From: an uncultured Bacteroidota bacterium
GTDB lineage: Bacteria; Bacteroidota; Bacteroidia; Flavobacteriales_F; PHOS-HE28
DNA length: 33,253 nucleotides
NCBI GenBank assembly: GCA_902826215.1
Contig: CADEDY010000033.1
Coordinates: 1 to 33,253, forward strand
Direction of reading: 5' to 3'
Shown here: positions 7,646-15,377 of the stretch, piece by piece
Layout of the letters: the number at the start of each line of letters is the position of its first letter
How positions within the stretch are numbered: the stretch's first letter is position 1
Made by a program: the position numbers and the translations under genes
The notes under the pieces: generated by a model
The model's input: only the letters and a program-made list of their open reading frames with translations
Database searches by the model: none
What the model was told of the DNA's origin: nothing

Positions 7646-8032
7646 TCATGAACCGATCAGCGGTACATCGTACGCTTGGAACTGCGCATCCACGGTGATC
7701 AGCTGCATGCCTTCATGCTTGGCTTGACCGATCAGCATCCGGTCGAACGGGTCGCGGTGGTGCAGCGGTAGCGCGGACGCCTCCACGATGTGGGGCTGCT
7801 CCACGGCCAGTATCTGGAACGGTGCTTCGGTGATGGTGTTGAAGAACGCATCGAGCGGCATGCGCAAGGGCAACTTGCCGATGCTGTGCTTCAATCCGAT
7901 CTCCCAAAAAGAAACCATGCTCACATAGGCGTCATTGGCTTCGGACCGAATGGCTTGTTCCGCTTCCTTCGGAAGTGCCGGATCACCCGCTTGGAACCAG
8001 AGCAGGATGTGCGTGTCGAGCAGCAGCTTCAT
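7646..8032 (-). CDS. vapC: PIN-domain ribonuclease toxin, VapC family
   Basis: This 128-aa protein has the full set of PIN-domain acidic residues: D6 in LLLDTHILLWF, E44 in SFWEIGLK, D94/D97 in HHRDPFDRML and D115 in LITVDAQF. VapC toxins are Mg-dependent endoribonucleases that cut specific RNAs when free of antitoxin. The variant with LDTHxLLW and HRDPFDRML is typically paired with DUF2281-type antitoxins. Here the start codon overlaps the upstream antitoxin stop by 4 nt (ATGA), the usual coupled arrangement. The length is normal and no key residue is missing, so it is predicted active. The gene is followed 12 nt later by a remnant of the icmF 3' end, so the pair appears to have arrived as an insertion downstream of icmF. 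Confidence 0.92.
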   Translation of the reverse strand: MKLLLDTHILLWFQAGDPALPKEAEQAIRSEANDAYVSMVSFWEIGLKHSIGKLPLRMPLDAFFNTITEAPFQILAVEQPHIVEASALPLHHRDPFDRMLIGQAKHEGMQLITVDAQFQAYDVPLIGS

Positions 8033-8244
8033 TCCATGTACTCCTTGAAATCATCCAAGGGCGCATCGAAATCAGGCGGCACGGTCACCATGCCTTTTGC
8101 AAGTCCCGGGACCGGTGTCTTGCGTTTCGGCTGGGGCTCGCCAACCTTCCGGCGCCGCATCAGGAACTCAATAAAATCGAGCACCTGCTGGCGAACATCC
8201 TCCGGAAGGGAGGATAGCTGGATGTAGTTGTGCGCCGTGGACAT
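8029..8244 (-). CDS. DUF2281-type antitoxin of the PIN-domain toxin
   Basis: The 71-aa product starts MSTAHNYIQLSSLPEDVRQQ and continues LDFIEFLMRRRK, a pattern typical of DUF2281 antitoxins: a short N-terminal strand/helix for dimerisation, then a disordered Pro/Lys-rich tail (GEPQPKRKTPVPG) and an acidic end (DAPLDDFKEYME) that would wrap the toxin. It lies directly upstream of the toxin with a 4-nt overlap. Such antitoxins bind the toxin and usually autoregulate the operon. A -7-like box ends only 4 nt before the ATG, suggesting a leaderless or nearly leaderless mRNA. No DNA-binding motif could be confirmed by eye. Confidence 0.88.
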   Translation of the reverse strand: MSTAHNYIQLSSLPEDVRQQVLDFIEFLMRRRKVGEPQPKRKTPVPGLAKGMVTVPPDFDAPLDDFKEYME

Positions 8245-8248
8245 GACA

Positions 8249-8256
8249 CGAAGATA
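8249..8256 (-). promoter_or_regulatory. -7-like box of the toxin-antitoxin operon
   Basis: The minus strand reads TATCTTCG and ends 4 nt before the antitoxin ATG. If functional it would place the transcription start at or next to the start codon. The same arrangement is seen at icmF. Confidence 0.4.
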
Positions 8257-8274
8257 AGTCTGGTTCGAGCCTGT

Positions 8275-8358
8275 TCACATGTTGCGGCGGTACTGACCCC
8301 CAACTTCGAACATCGCTGCAGTGTGCTGCCCCAGCGAGCTATACTTCGTCGCCTCCAT
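8275..8358 (-). repeat. icmF tail remnant R2, still an intact 27-codon reading frame
   Basis: Eighty-four bases on the minus strand encode the same 28-codon unit as the icmF end: [30 protein letters not shown], stop. By hand count 66 of 84 bases match icmF 8736-8819. Twelve of the 14 changed codons (including the stop) are synonymous; only Cys to Ser and Leu to His change the peptide. Its ATG overlaps the stop of the preceding small gene (TGATG). It may be an untranslated relic or a tiny coupled ORF. Confidence 0.88.
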
Positions 8359-8729
8359 CAGTTCCAAACTACGATTAGGTCATCCGGCCCGTGCAACACC
8401 ATTGCTTCAGGTCCGACGAAGCTCTCGTCGCGCAGATCGATCACCAATTGTAGCCCGTCATTGAATCCGATCAGTGCCGTGTGTTCGTTCTCTTCAACTC
8501 GGTTGACCATCTTTCCCGTCAAAGAGCTAAGCTCCAAGGCACCATCAATTCCAGTAACATGTACTGGGTTCACTATGCTCAATTGATAGTCTTCGAATGC
8601 AATCATGCGTGTGATCACAGCTTGGCCGCTCTCCGGAAAAGGCACAGGGGTATTCAATGGAATGCAGGTGGCGATATCCTCAGACACCGCGAGCACTGTT
8701 TGACCGACAAGCCTTTCAAGCAAGGACAT
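8358..8729 (-). CDS. Small cytosolic hypothetical protein between icmF and remnant R2 (123 aa)
   Basis: The product (MSLLERLVGQTVLAVSED, later DGLQLVIDLRDESFVGPEAM and LHGPDDLIVVWN) has no signal peptide and looks like a compact beta-rich single domain ending in a strand. Its general look recalls small DUF6188- or immunity-type proteins, but I cannot assign it. Its ATG lies 6 nt after the icmF stop, so it is probably translated from icmF readthrough transcript. Its stop codon overlaps the ATG of tail remnant R2. The position shows it is an insertion immediately after the current icmF terminus, probably the most recent of the three units in the strip. Toxin immunity or small-molecule binding are possible roles; neither is supported directly. 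Confidence 0.75.
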   Translation of the reverse strand: MSLLERLVGQTVLAVSEDIATCIPLNTPVPFPESGQAVITRMIAFEDYQLSIVNPVHVTGIDGALELSSLTGKMVNRVEENEHTALIGFNDGLQLVIDLRDESFVGPEAMVLHGPDDLIVVWN

Positions 8730-8735
8730 GACCGG

Positions 8736-8819
8736 CTACATATTCCTCCGATACTGCCCCCCCACCTCAAACATCGCCGCCGTCAACTGCCCCAGTGAGC
8801 AATACTTCGTCGCCTCCAT
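8736..8819 (-). repeat. Reference copy (R1) of the tail repeat, inside icmF
   Basis: These are the last 28 codons of icmF ([27 protein letters not shown], stop). Diverged copies lie downstream at 8275-8358, 7551-7633 and 7065-7128, all in the same orientation, each directly after an accessory gene or gene pair. Confidence 0.88.
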
Positions 8820-11800
8820 TAGCACTGCGAACATGTTCTCGTTGCGGATGGCTGCCTGCTGCAGGTCCTTGATCGCTTTCACGGCTTCTTCGCTGTAGGC
8901 CCCGCGGAGGTTCTCCACCGTTACGATCTGCGCTTCTTTCTCCTCCTCGGTAGCGCGGATCACTTCCTTCGGCAGGATCGTCGGCGAGCCTTTCGAGCTC
9001 AAGAACGTGTTGACCCCAATAATGGGATACTCGCCCGTGTGCTTCAGCGTCTCATAGTACAAGCTCTCTTCCTGGATCCTTGAGCGCTGGTACATGGTCT
9101 CCATTGCGCCGAGCACGCCACCGCGTTCGGTGATGCGGTCGAACTCGGTGAGCACGGCTTCTTCCACCAGGTCAGTGAGCTCCTCGATGATGAAGCTGCC
9201 CTGCAGCGGGTTCTCGTTCTTGGCCAGGCCAAGCTCCTTGTTGATGATGAGCTGGATGGCCATGGCGCGGCGCACGCTTTCCTCGGTGGGCGTGGTGATG
9301 GCCTCGTCGTAGGCGTTCGTGTGCAGGCTGTTGCAGTTGTCATAGATCGCGTACAGCGCCTGCAACGTAGTGCGGATGTCGTTGAAGTCGATCTCCTGCG
9401 CGTGGAGGCTGCGGCCGCTGGTCTGGATGTGGTACTTCAGCATCTGGCTGCGCTCGTCGGCGCCGTAGCGGTGCTTCAGCGCCTTGGCCCAGAGGCGGCG
9501 CGCCACGCGACCCATCACGGCGTACTCGGGGTCCATGCCGTTGCTGAAGAAGAAGCTCAGGTTCGGCGCGAAGGCATTGATGTCCATGCCCCGGCTGAGG
9601 TAGTACTCCACGTAGGTGAAGCCGTTGGCTAGGGTGAAGGCGAGCTGGCTGATGGGGTTGGCGCCGGCCTCCGCGATGTGGTAGCCGCTGATGCTGACGC
9701 TGTAGAAGTTGCGGACCTTCTGGTCGATGAAGTACTGCTGAACGTCGCCCATCAAGCGCAGCGCGAACTCGGTGCTGAAGATGCAGGTGTTCTGCGCCTG
9801 GTCTTCCTTGAGGATGTCGGCCTGCACGGTGCCGCGAACCTGGGCCAGGGTATCGGCCTTGATCTTGGCGTAGACGTCGGGGGGAAGGACTTGATCGCCG
9901 GTGACACCCAACAACATCAGGCCCAACCCTTCATTGCCATCCGGTATGCTACCCGCATACCGTGGGCGTGAAATTTCACGCCCCTCCCAGATCTGCGACA
10001 ACCGCTTCTCCACGGCCTCTTCGAGGCCATTCTGCTTGATGTACTTCTCGCAGTTCTGGTCGATGGCGGCGTTCATGAAGAACCCCAACAGCATCGGCGC
10101 GGGACCGTTGATGGTCATGCTGACGCTCGTTGTAGGCGCGCTGAGGTCGAAGCCGCTGTAGAGCTTTTTGGCATCGTCCAGGCAGCAGATGCTGACGCCG
10201 CTGTTGCCCACCTTGCCGTAGATGTCCGGACGGCGGCCGGGGTCGTGGCCGTAGAGCGTGACACTGTCGAACGCCGTGCTGAGGCGCTTGGCGGGAAGGC
10301 CCTGGCTTACGTAGTGGAAGCGCTTGTTGGTGCGCTCGGGGCCGCCCTCACCGGCGAACATGCGCGCGGGATCCTCGCCGGTACGTTTGAAGGGATAGAT
10401 GCCTGCGGTGTAGGGGAAGAAGCCGGGGGTGTTCTCCTGCATGGCCCAGCGCACCTTGTCGCCCCAGCTGCGGAACTTCGGCAGTGCCACTTTCGCGATC
10501 TTCAGGTGACTGAGGCTCTCGGTGTGGTTGGGGACCTTGATCTCCTTGCCGCGGACCAAGTACACGTAGAACTCGTCGGAATACCGCTTCTCCTCTCCGG
10601 TCCAGCCTTGCAGCATGCTCCAGAGGTGGGGATCCAGGTCCTTGCGCAGCTCGTTGAACTTTTGTGTGAGGGCGTCGAGCTGCGAGCCACTAGCCGCGAG
10701 CTTATCCGCGGTCAAGCTCGTGGCTCGTGGCTCAAGGCTCGTGGCTTCGAGCAGATCCGGACCCCCGAAGGTCAACACCGCACTGTACAGCCCGTACAGC
10801 TTGTCCGCGATCTCCGCCTGCTTCCGGACATGGGCATCGTAGCGGCGGTTGTTCTCACTGATCTCACTGAGGTATCGGCTCTTGGCGGGGGGGATGATCC
10901 ACACCTTCTCGCTCATCTCGTCGTGCGCGTGGAAGGTGCTGTGGAAGTCGACGCCGGTCTTCTTCTTGATCGTTTCCATCAACCGCACGTACAGGTTGTT
11001 GGTACCTGGATCGTTGAACTGACTGGCGATGGTACCGACAACAGGGAGCGTGTCATCGTCGGCGTCCCACAGCTGGTGGTTGCGCTTGTACTGCTTCTTC
11101 ACATCGCGCACGGCATCAAGGGCGCCGCGCTTGTCGAACTTGTTGATGGCCACCACGTCGGCGAAGTCCAGCATGTCGATCTTCTCCAGCTGTGTGGCCG
11201 CGCCGAACTCCGGCGTCATGATATAGAGCGAAACGTCGCTGTGGTCCAGGATCTCCGTATCGCTCTGGCCGATGCCGCTGGTCTCCAGCACGATCAGGTC
11301 GAAGCCCGCGGCCTTGAGGATGCTCACGGCCTCCTTCACGTGCTTGCTCAGGGCGAGGTTGCTCTGGCGCGTGGCAAGGCTGCGCATGTACACCCGCTCC
11401 CCGCGGATGCTGTTCATGCGGATACGGTCGCCCAGCAGCGCGCCACCGGTCTTTCGCTTGCTCGGGTCCACGCTGATCACGCCGATGGTCTTCGTGGGCT
11501 GGTCGAGGATGAAGCGACGGATCAACTCATCAACCATGCTGCTCTTGCCCGCGCCGCCCGTGCCCGTGATGCCCAGCACCGGGGCGGTGTTGGCCTCGGC
11601 CTTCTTGTGGATCTCGTCGGCGATCTTGGCGAACACGTCAGGGTGGTTCTCTGCCGTGCTGATCAACTTGGCGATGGCCGGCCAGTTGTTCGGGCTCAGC
11701 TTCTTCGCTTCACCGTTCACTTTATCGCTGAGGTCGAAGTCGGCCTTCTCCAGCATGTCGTTGATCATGCCCTGCAGGCCCATCGCGCGACCGTCGTCCG

Positions 11801-12182
11801 GATGGTACAGCCGCGTGATGCCGTATTCATGCAATTCCTTGATCTCCTCGGGCAGGATCGTCCCTCCTCCCCCACCGAAGATCTTGATGTGCCCCGCGCC
11901 CTTTTCCTTCAGCAGGTCGTGCATGTACTTGAAGTACTCGGTGTGCCCGCCCTGGTAGCTCGTCATCGCGATGGCGTGCGCATCCTCCTGGATCGCGGTG
12001 TTCACCACATCCTCCACGCTACGGTCGTGCCCCAGGTGGATCACCTCGGCGCCGGTGCTCTGGATGATCCGCCGCATGATGTTGATGGCGGCATCGTGGC
12101 CGTCGAACAAACTGGCGGCTGTGACTACGCGGATCTTGTTCTTGGGGACGTAGGGGGCGGCTTGGACGTAGGCGGTCGACAT
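8736..12182 (-). CDS. icmF: Fused B12-dependent acyl-CoA mutase with GTPase chaperone (IcmF type)
   Basis: This 1148-aa protein has the IcmF order. The N-terminal cobalamin-binding domain has DGHD (His29, lower cobalt ligand) and SYQGGH. A MeaB-like GTPase follows, with P-loop GTGGAGKSS (about 207-215), [17 protein letters not shown] and NKFD. The C-terminal mutase barrel contains [36 protein letters not shown] and [12 protein letters not shown]. IcmF interconverts isobutyryl-CoA and butyryl-CoA with adenosylcobalamin, and the GTPase part gates cofactor loading; related branched acyl-CoAs are possible substrates. The start at 12182 ([10 protein letters not shown]) fits the family; the longer frame to 12233 adds a basic tail. 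The protein is about 50 residues longer than I expect for the family, partly from two odd in-frame segments ([21 protein letters not shown]). The last 28 codons recur downstream. Confidence 0.95.
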   Translation of the reverse strand: MSTAYVQAAPYVPKNKIRVVTAASLFDGHDAAINIMRRIIQSTGAEVIHLGHDRSVEDVVNTAIQEDAHAIAMTSYQGGHTEYFKYMHDLLKEKGAGHIKIFGGGGGTILPEEIKELHEYGITRLYHPDDGRAMGLQGMINDMLEKADFDLSDKVNGEAKKLSPNNWPAIAKLISTAENHPDVFAKIADEIHKKAEANTAPVLGITGTGGAGKSSMVDELIRRFILDQPTKTIGVISVDPSKRKTGGALLGDRIRMNSIRGERVYMRSLATRQSNLALSKHVKEAVSILKAAGFDLIVLETSGIGQSDTEILDHSDVSLYIMTPEFGAATQLEKIDMLDFADVVAINKFDKRGALDAVRDVKKQYKRNHQLWDADDDTLPVVGTIASQFNDPGTNNLYVRLMETIKKKTGVDFHSTFHAHDEMSEKVWIIPPAKSRYLSEISENNRRYDAHVRKQAEIADKLYGLYSAVLTFGGPDLLEATSLEPRATSLTADKLAASGSQLDALTQKFNELRKDLDPHLWSMLQGWTGEEKRYSDEFYVYLVRGKEIKVPNHTESLSHLKIAKVALPKFRSWGDKVRWAMQENTPGFFPYTAGIYPFKRTGEDPARMFAGEGGPERTNKRFHYVSQGLPAKRLSTAFDSVTLYGHDPGRRPDIYGKVGNSGVSICCLDDAKKLYSGFDLSAPTTSVSMTINGPAPMLLGFFMNAAIDQNCEKYIKQNGLEEAVEKRLSQIWEGREISRPRYAGSIPDGNEGLGLMLLGVTGDQVLPPDVYAKIKADTLAQVRGTVQADILKEDQAQNTCIFSTEFALRLMGDVQQYFIDQKVRNFYSVSISGYHIAEAGANPISQLAFTLANGFTYVEYYLSRGMDINAFAPNLSFFFSNGMDPEYAVMGRVARRLWAKALKHRYGADERSQMLKYHIQTSGRSLHAQEIDFNDIRTTLQALYAIYDNCNSLHTNAYDEAITTPTEESVRRAMAIQLIINKELGLAKNENPLQGSFIIEELTDLVEEAVLTEFDRITERGGVLGAMETMYQRSRIQEESLYYETLKHTGEYPIIGVNTFLSSKGSPTILPKEVIRATEEEKEAQIVTVENLRGAYSEEAVKAIKDLQQAAIRNENMFAVLMEATKYCSLGQLTAAMFEVGGQYRRNM
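9942..9983. repeat. Two adjacent palindromes inside the icmF coding region
   Basis: A hairpin with an 8-bp stem (9942-9949 pairing with 9955-9962, loop of 5) is followed one base later by a perfect 20-bp palindrome (9964-9983, GGGCGTGAAATTTCACGCCC). Both are translated in frame, giving [14 protein letters not shown] in the mutase domain just before the conserved [14 protein letters not shown]. This looks like a palindromic mobile or REP-like element captured in a coding sequence. Confidence 0.7.
10684..10755. repeat. Short GAGCCAC/GCTCGTGG repeat tract inside icmF
   Basis: The plus strand has the unit GCTCGTGGCT three times (10716-10755, imperfect), with related GAGC and CGAGC words on both sides. 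On the coding strand it reads [20 protein letters not shown], in the linker between the GTPase and mutase domains (about residues 476-499). The low-complexity composition differs from the surrounding conserved protein. Confidence 0.6.
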
Positions 12183-12187
12183 GGTCG

Positions 12188-12195
12188 CGAAGTTA
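12188..12195 (-). promoter_or_regulatory. -7-like box of icmF
   Basis: The minus strand reads TAACTTCG and ends 5 nt before the ATG at 12182. If real, the mRNA would be leaderless or nearly so. The sequence and spacing match the box in front of the antitoxin gene. Confidence 0.4.
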
Positions 12196-12395
12196 CCGGT
12201 GGGACGGGAACGGCGGGCTCGGTGAGCGGTCAATGGTGATCGGATGCCGCCGGAGGGGCTTCACGCTGGACATGGAACCTCTCGCTGAGTCCCATTTGTA
12301 GCAAAGAGAAACAGTGATCACCGAAGATCCACGTGATCCACACACCAGCAGAGACGACCTCACTACCCTAATCGCATTCCGCGCCCTGGTCGCGC

Positions 12396-13052
12396 TCACA
12401 CCCCCGCTCCCAGATCGTAGATCTCCCGGATGTTCTTCAGCTTCTGCTCGAAGTCGATCTTCAGGTCGATCAGCTCACCCGTGCGCACATCGAACACCCA
12501 ACCATGCACGGTGGGAGTTCCTTTCTTGATGAAGGACTTCTGGAGCACCGCGGTCTTGATGACGTTAATGCATTGCTCCTCCACGTTCAGTTCTACCAAC
12601 CGGCGGTAGCGTTGCTCCTCATCGGCAATGGCATCAAGCTCTTTCCGGTGGATCCTGTACACGTCGCGGATGTACCGCAACCATGGATTCAGGATACCGA
12701 GATCCTGTGCTTGCATAGCGGCCTTCACCCCACCGCAGTAGTAGTGGCCACAAACGACCACATGCTTCACCTGCAAGTGACCGACCGCGTACTCGATCAC
12801 GCTCAAGGTGTTGAGGTCGGCGCCGCCCACCACGTTGGCGATGTTCCGGTGCACGAAGACCTGTCCCGGGCCTGCGCCCATGAGGTCCTCGGCCGTAGCA
12901 CGGCTATCGCTGCAGCCTATGTAAAGGAACTCCGGATTCTGTCCTTCCGCGAGGTGCTTGAAGAAATCCTTGTTGGTCGACTTCTTCTCCGCGATCCATT
13001 TCTTGTTGTTGTCGAATGCGCTTTCGTACAAGCTCTTGTTCTGCTCCGCCAT
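12396..13052 (-). CDS. can: Beta-class carbonic anhydrase
   Basis: The 218-aa protein has all beta-carbonic anhydrase signatures: the zinc ligands Cys47 (in YIGCSDSRA), His103 and Cys106 (VVVCGHYYCGGVK), and the Asp49-Arg51 dyad. HRNIANVV follows at about residues 68-75. The enzyme interconverts CO2 and bicarbonate in the cytosol and supplies bicarbonate to carboxylases. The sequence VELNVEEQCINVIKTAVLQ and the C-terminal GWVFDVRTGELIDL are typical of the plant/E. coli Can-like branch. The length is normal and no residue is missing. It is divergent from the Ntn-hydrolase gene at 13160 across a 107-bp gap, with a possible -7 box at 13098-13105. Confidence 0.96.
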   Translation of the reverse strand: MAEQNKSLYESAFDNNKKWIAEKKSTNKDFFKHLAEGQNPEFLYIGCSDSRATAEDLMGAGPGQVFVHRNIANVVGGADLNTLSVIEYAVGHLQVKHVVVCGHYYCGGVKAAMQAQDLGILNPWLRYIRDVYRIHRKELDAIADEEQRYRRLVELNVEEQCINVIKTAVLQKSFIKKGTPTVHGWVFDVRTGELIDLKIDFEQKLKNIREIYDLGAGV

Positions 13053-13097
13053 CTTTTTCAGGTTGTGTGCCTGTGATCGATCAATTCAAGATCGGCC

Positions 13098-13105
13098 CTA
13101 AGGTA
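13098..13105 (-). promoter_or_regulatory. Possible -7 box of the carbonic anhydrase gene
   Basis: The minus strand reads TACCTTAG, one base from TAnnTTTG, 45 nt before the ATG at 13052. Weak evidence on its own. Confidence 0.25.
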
Positions 13106-13131
13106 CTTGCCCAGCATTTCGTTACATAGCG

Positions 13132-13139
13132 GACCTTCA
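13132..13139 (+). promoter_or_regulatory. Possible -7 box of the 13160-14431 gene
   Basis: The plus strand reads GACCTTCA, 20 nt before the ATG. The same GACCTTCR word precedes the genes at 15503 and 24319, so it may be a local variant of the -7 element. Confidence 0.3.
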
Positions 13140-13159
13140 CGCATTGCACACGCAACATC

Positions 13160-14431
13160 ATGCGTTCCACTATCCTCCTTGTTTCCCTATGCTCCGCCTT
13201 GCTGTGGCCGGTTACCGCATCGGCCTGCACCTTCTTCAAGGTGACGGTGGATGGATACACCATGGTCGGTAACAACGAGGATGCGTGGAGCATCGATCCG
13301 CGGATCTGGTTCGAGAACGGCACGGACGGTGAATATGGTTGCGTGTTCGTCGGCCAGAACAACAGCACGCCCCAAGGCGGCATGAATGAAGTGGGGTTGA
13401 TGTTCGATGGGTTGAAGTCGCCCGTCAAGTCCTTTGCGCCGACTGCGGGCAGACCTCCTATCCTCTTCCAAGATCTTGTGCGCCGTGTGCTGCGGGCTTG
13501 CTCCACGGTGCATGAGGCTGAAACCTTGATCCGAACCTTCGATGTCAGCCAGCTCAATGGTGCCTACGCGATCTTCGTGGACAGGAACGGCGAGTATCTG
13601 GTGGTGGAAGCCGATACGCTCTTCACCGGGAATGAGGCGACCTACGCCGTTACCAACTTCTGCCTTTCGACCTGCACCGACTTCGACTCCGTGCCCAGCG
13701 AGCGCTATCAGCGTGGTCGTGCTTTACTTGCCGTGGGTGCGGACACCTCGCTGGCCTATTGCACCTCGGTGGTCAAAGGCATGCACGCTTGCCGCAAGAA
13801 ACTCGGGGAAGGAACGCTCTACTCGAACATCCTTGACCCACAGCGCGGGCTCATCCACCTCTACTTCTACCACGACTATTCCGTACGCCGCACCTTCGAC
13901 CTGAAAGCCGAATTGGCCAAAGGAGATCACAGCCTGGACATGATCACGCTGTTCCCACCGAACGCTGAATTCGAAAGGTTGTTGGCCTACCGCACGCCGT
14001 TCCATGACAAAGGCATACTGGCGTTCCTGATACTCGCGGCAGTCGTGGCCTTGTTCTTCATTGCGTATGCGAGCATCATGCTGCTACTTGCCGCTGTGGC
14101 ACGAGTGCGTAGGAAGCTCGATTCTCCGCCCGTGCTTCCTTGGGCCGTTGGAGCATTGGGCAGTGCCTGTGTATTGTTCTTGGTCCCCACCTTGTTGCTG
14201 AACCGAGGTGTGTTCTACTTCGGATTGGGTGATGCAACAGACCCGATCCATCCTGCGCTGAAATACCTGCCGCTCCTCCTGTGTGTGATGACGATCCTGT
14301 TGGTGATCATCGCATACCGCTGGCCCTACCGCATTACAACCCGCTTCGGGCGCTGGGTGCTGGGCCTGCACGCCGCAACGTTGCTCGCACTTGCGGGCTG
14401 CTTGTTCTATTGGGACCTCGTGATCCCGTGA
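13160..14431 (+). CDS. Exported Ntn-type hydrolase with four C-terminal membrane segments (423 aa)
   Basis: Residues 1-22 form a signal peptide ending ASA. Cys23 follows directly (CTFFKVTVDGYTMVGNNEDA), matching the N-terminal catalytic Cys and Asn/Asp pattern of choloylglycine-hydrolase / peptidase C45-like linear amide hydrolases. GGMNEVGLMFDGL, LNGAYAIFVDRNGEYLVVEA and YAVTNFCLS are in keeping with that fold. Cleavage by signal peptidase would expose the nucleophile. After the ~255-residue enzyme come four hydrophobic segments (about 285-312, 325-346, 365-385, 400-420), which would anchor it in the membrane with the enzyme outside the cytosol. The substrate is unknown; the family cuts amide bonds of bile salts, penicillins, N-acyl lactones or peptides. 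It ends 15 nt before the convergent ppx gene. Confidence 0.82.
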   Translation: MRSTILLVSLCSALLWPVTASACTFFKVTVDGYTMVGNNEDAWSIDPRIWFENGTDGEYGCVFVGQNNSTPQGGMNEVGLMFDGLKSPVKSFAPTAGRPPILFQDLVRRVLRACSTVHEAETLIRTFDVSQLNGAYAIFVDRNGEYLVVEADTLFTGNEATYAVTNFCLSTCTDFDSVPSERYQRGRALLAVGADTSLAYCTSVVKGMHACRKKLGEGTLYSNILDPQRGLIHLYFYHDYSVRRTFDLKAELAKGDHSLDMITLFPPNAEFERLLAYRTPFHDKGILAFLILAAVVALFFIAYASIMLLLAAVARVRRKLDSPPVLPWAVGALGSACVLFLVPTLLLNRGVFYFGLGDATDPIHPALKYLPLLLCVMTILLVIIAYRWPYRITTRFGRWVLGLHAATLLALAGCLFYWDLVIP

Positions 14432-14446
14432 CCAATTGGTGATGGC

Positions 14447-15354
14447 CTATGCGAGTTCCGGCTCAACCGGGGGATACTTCATGCGACCATACTGCTTCAT
14501 GTAGAGATCATAGATGATTCCGTCGGCCAGACCCACCTTGGGTACGAACACCTCGGTGATATCGGCCTTGTCCATGATGCGCAGGAAGATATCGGCAGCG
14601 GGAATGATCACGTCAGCACGATCAGGTCGAAGTCGCAAGAGCTTCACACGATCCTCGAAGGAATAGCCTGCGATGCGGTCGCGTTGCTTCTGGATGTCCT
14701 TCCGTGAAAGTGGCTCACCGAACGAGTTACCGTTCTCCTTGAAGAGCCTGTTGATGTTTCCACCCGTACCGATCGCCATCAGATGGCCATGCTCTTCTCG
14801 CAGCTCTTCGAGGAAGGCACGGATCTCATCCCATACCTGCGGATCGACCTTGTTCTTCAATGTCCGCACCGTACCGACCTTGAAGCTGGCGCTCTTCACC
14901 CGACGGCCTTTCTCCAACCAGGTGAGCTCGGTGCTACCACCACCGACATCGATGTACAGGTAGCTGCGGTCCTTCAGCAGATCCTGGGTCCAGAACGTGC
15001 TCACGATCAGGTCCGCCTCCAACTTGCCTTCGATAGGTTCGATGTGGACCCCGCTCTCCATTTCCACACGGGAGAGTATTTCTTCGCGGTTGGTCGCTTC
15101 GCGCATCGCACTTGTGGCGCAGCAACGCAGGTACTTCACACCGTACACTTCCGTGAGCAGGCGAAAGGCCTTCAAGCTCTTGATCAGGTAATCGCGTTTA
15201 CCTGCGCTGATCGCACCGCTGTCGAAGACATCCTCACCCAAGCGGATCGGCACACGCACCAACGTCTGCTTCTTGATGATCGGGTGATCATCGCGCTCGA
15301 TGACCTCGCCCACCAGCAAACGCACAGCGTTCGATCCGACGTCGATGGCGGCAT
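14447..15354 (-). CDS. ppx: Ppx/GppA-family phosphatase with a frameshift at the start codon
   Basis: The family hydrolyses polyphosphate or pppGpp with an actin-like ATPase fold. Visible motifs are YIDVGGGSTELTWLEKG (phosphate 2) and MAIGTGGNINRLFKENG, and the C-terminus DGIIYDLYMKQYG is normal for the short, single-module Bacteroidota type. The conserved N-terminal motif AAIDVGSNAVRLLVGEV is encoded at about 15352-15302, but no ATG, GTG or TTG in that frame precedes it after the stop at 15385. An ATG at 15354 lies just before it, one base out of frame: adding a single G would give MAAIDVGSN. An intact frame without this motif begins only at the GTG at 15325. This is either a real one-base deletion, removing the first phosphate loop, or a sequence error. 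A -7-like box 23 nt upstream supports the ATG at 15354. Confidence 0.88.
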
Positions 15355-15377
15355 ATGTAAGCTGGCGGTCGATGCTG

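Noticed and set aside
7065..8819. CRISPR array or integron attC sites as explanation for the regularly placed repeats
   Set aside because: The spacers are whole genes of different length, the repeats encode the icmF C-terminus, and no cas or integron integrase gene is present.
10245..12239. 664-codon open frame on the plus strand
   Set aside because: It is exactly antisense to icmF, is rich in Ala/Val/His/Leu as expected for the complement of a GC-rich gene, and shows no motif.
14431..14440. Palindrome ACCAATTGGT between convergent genes
   Set aside because: Only 10 bp, no loop and no T-tract; too short to call a terminator or operator.
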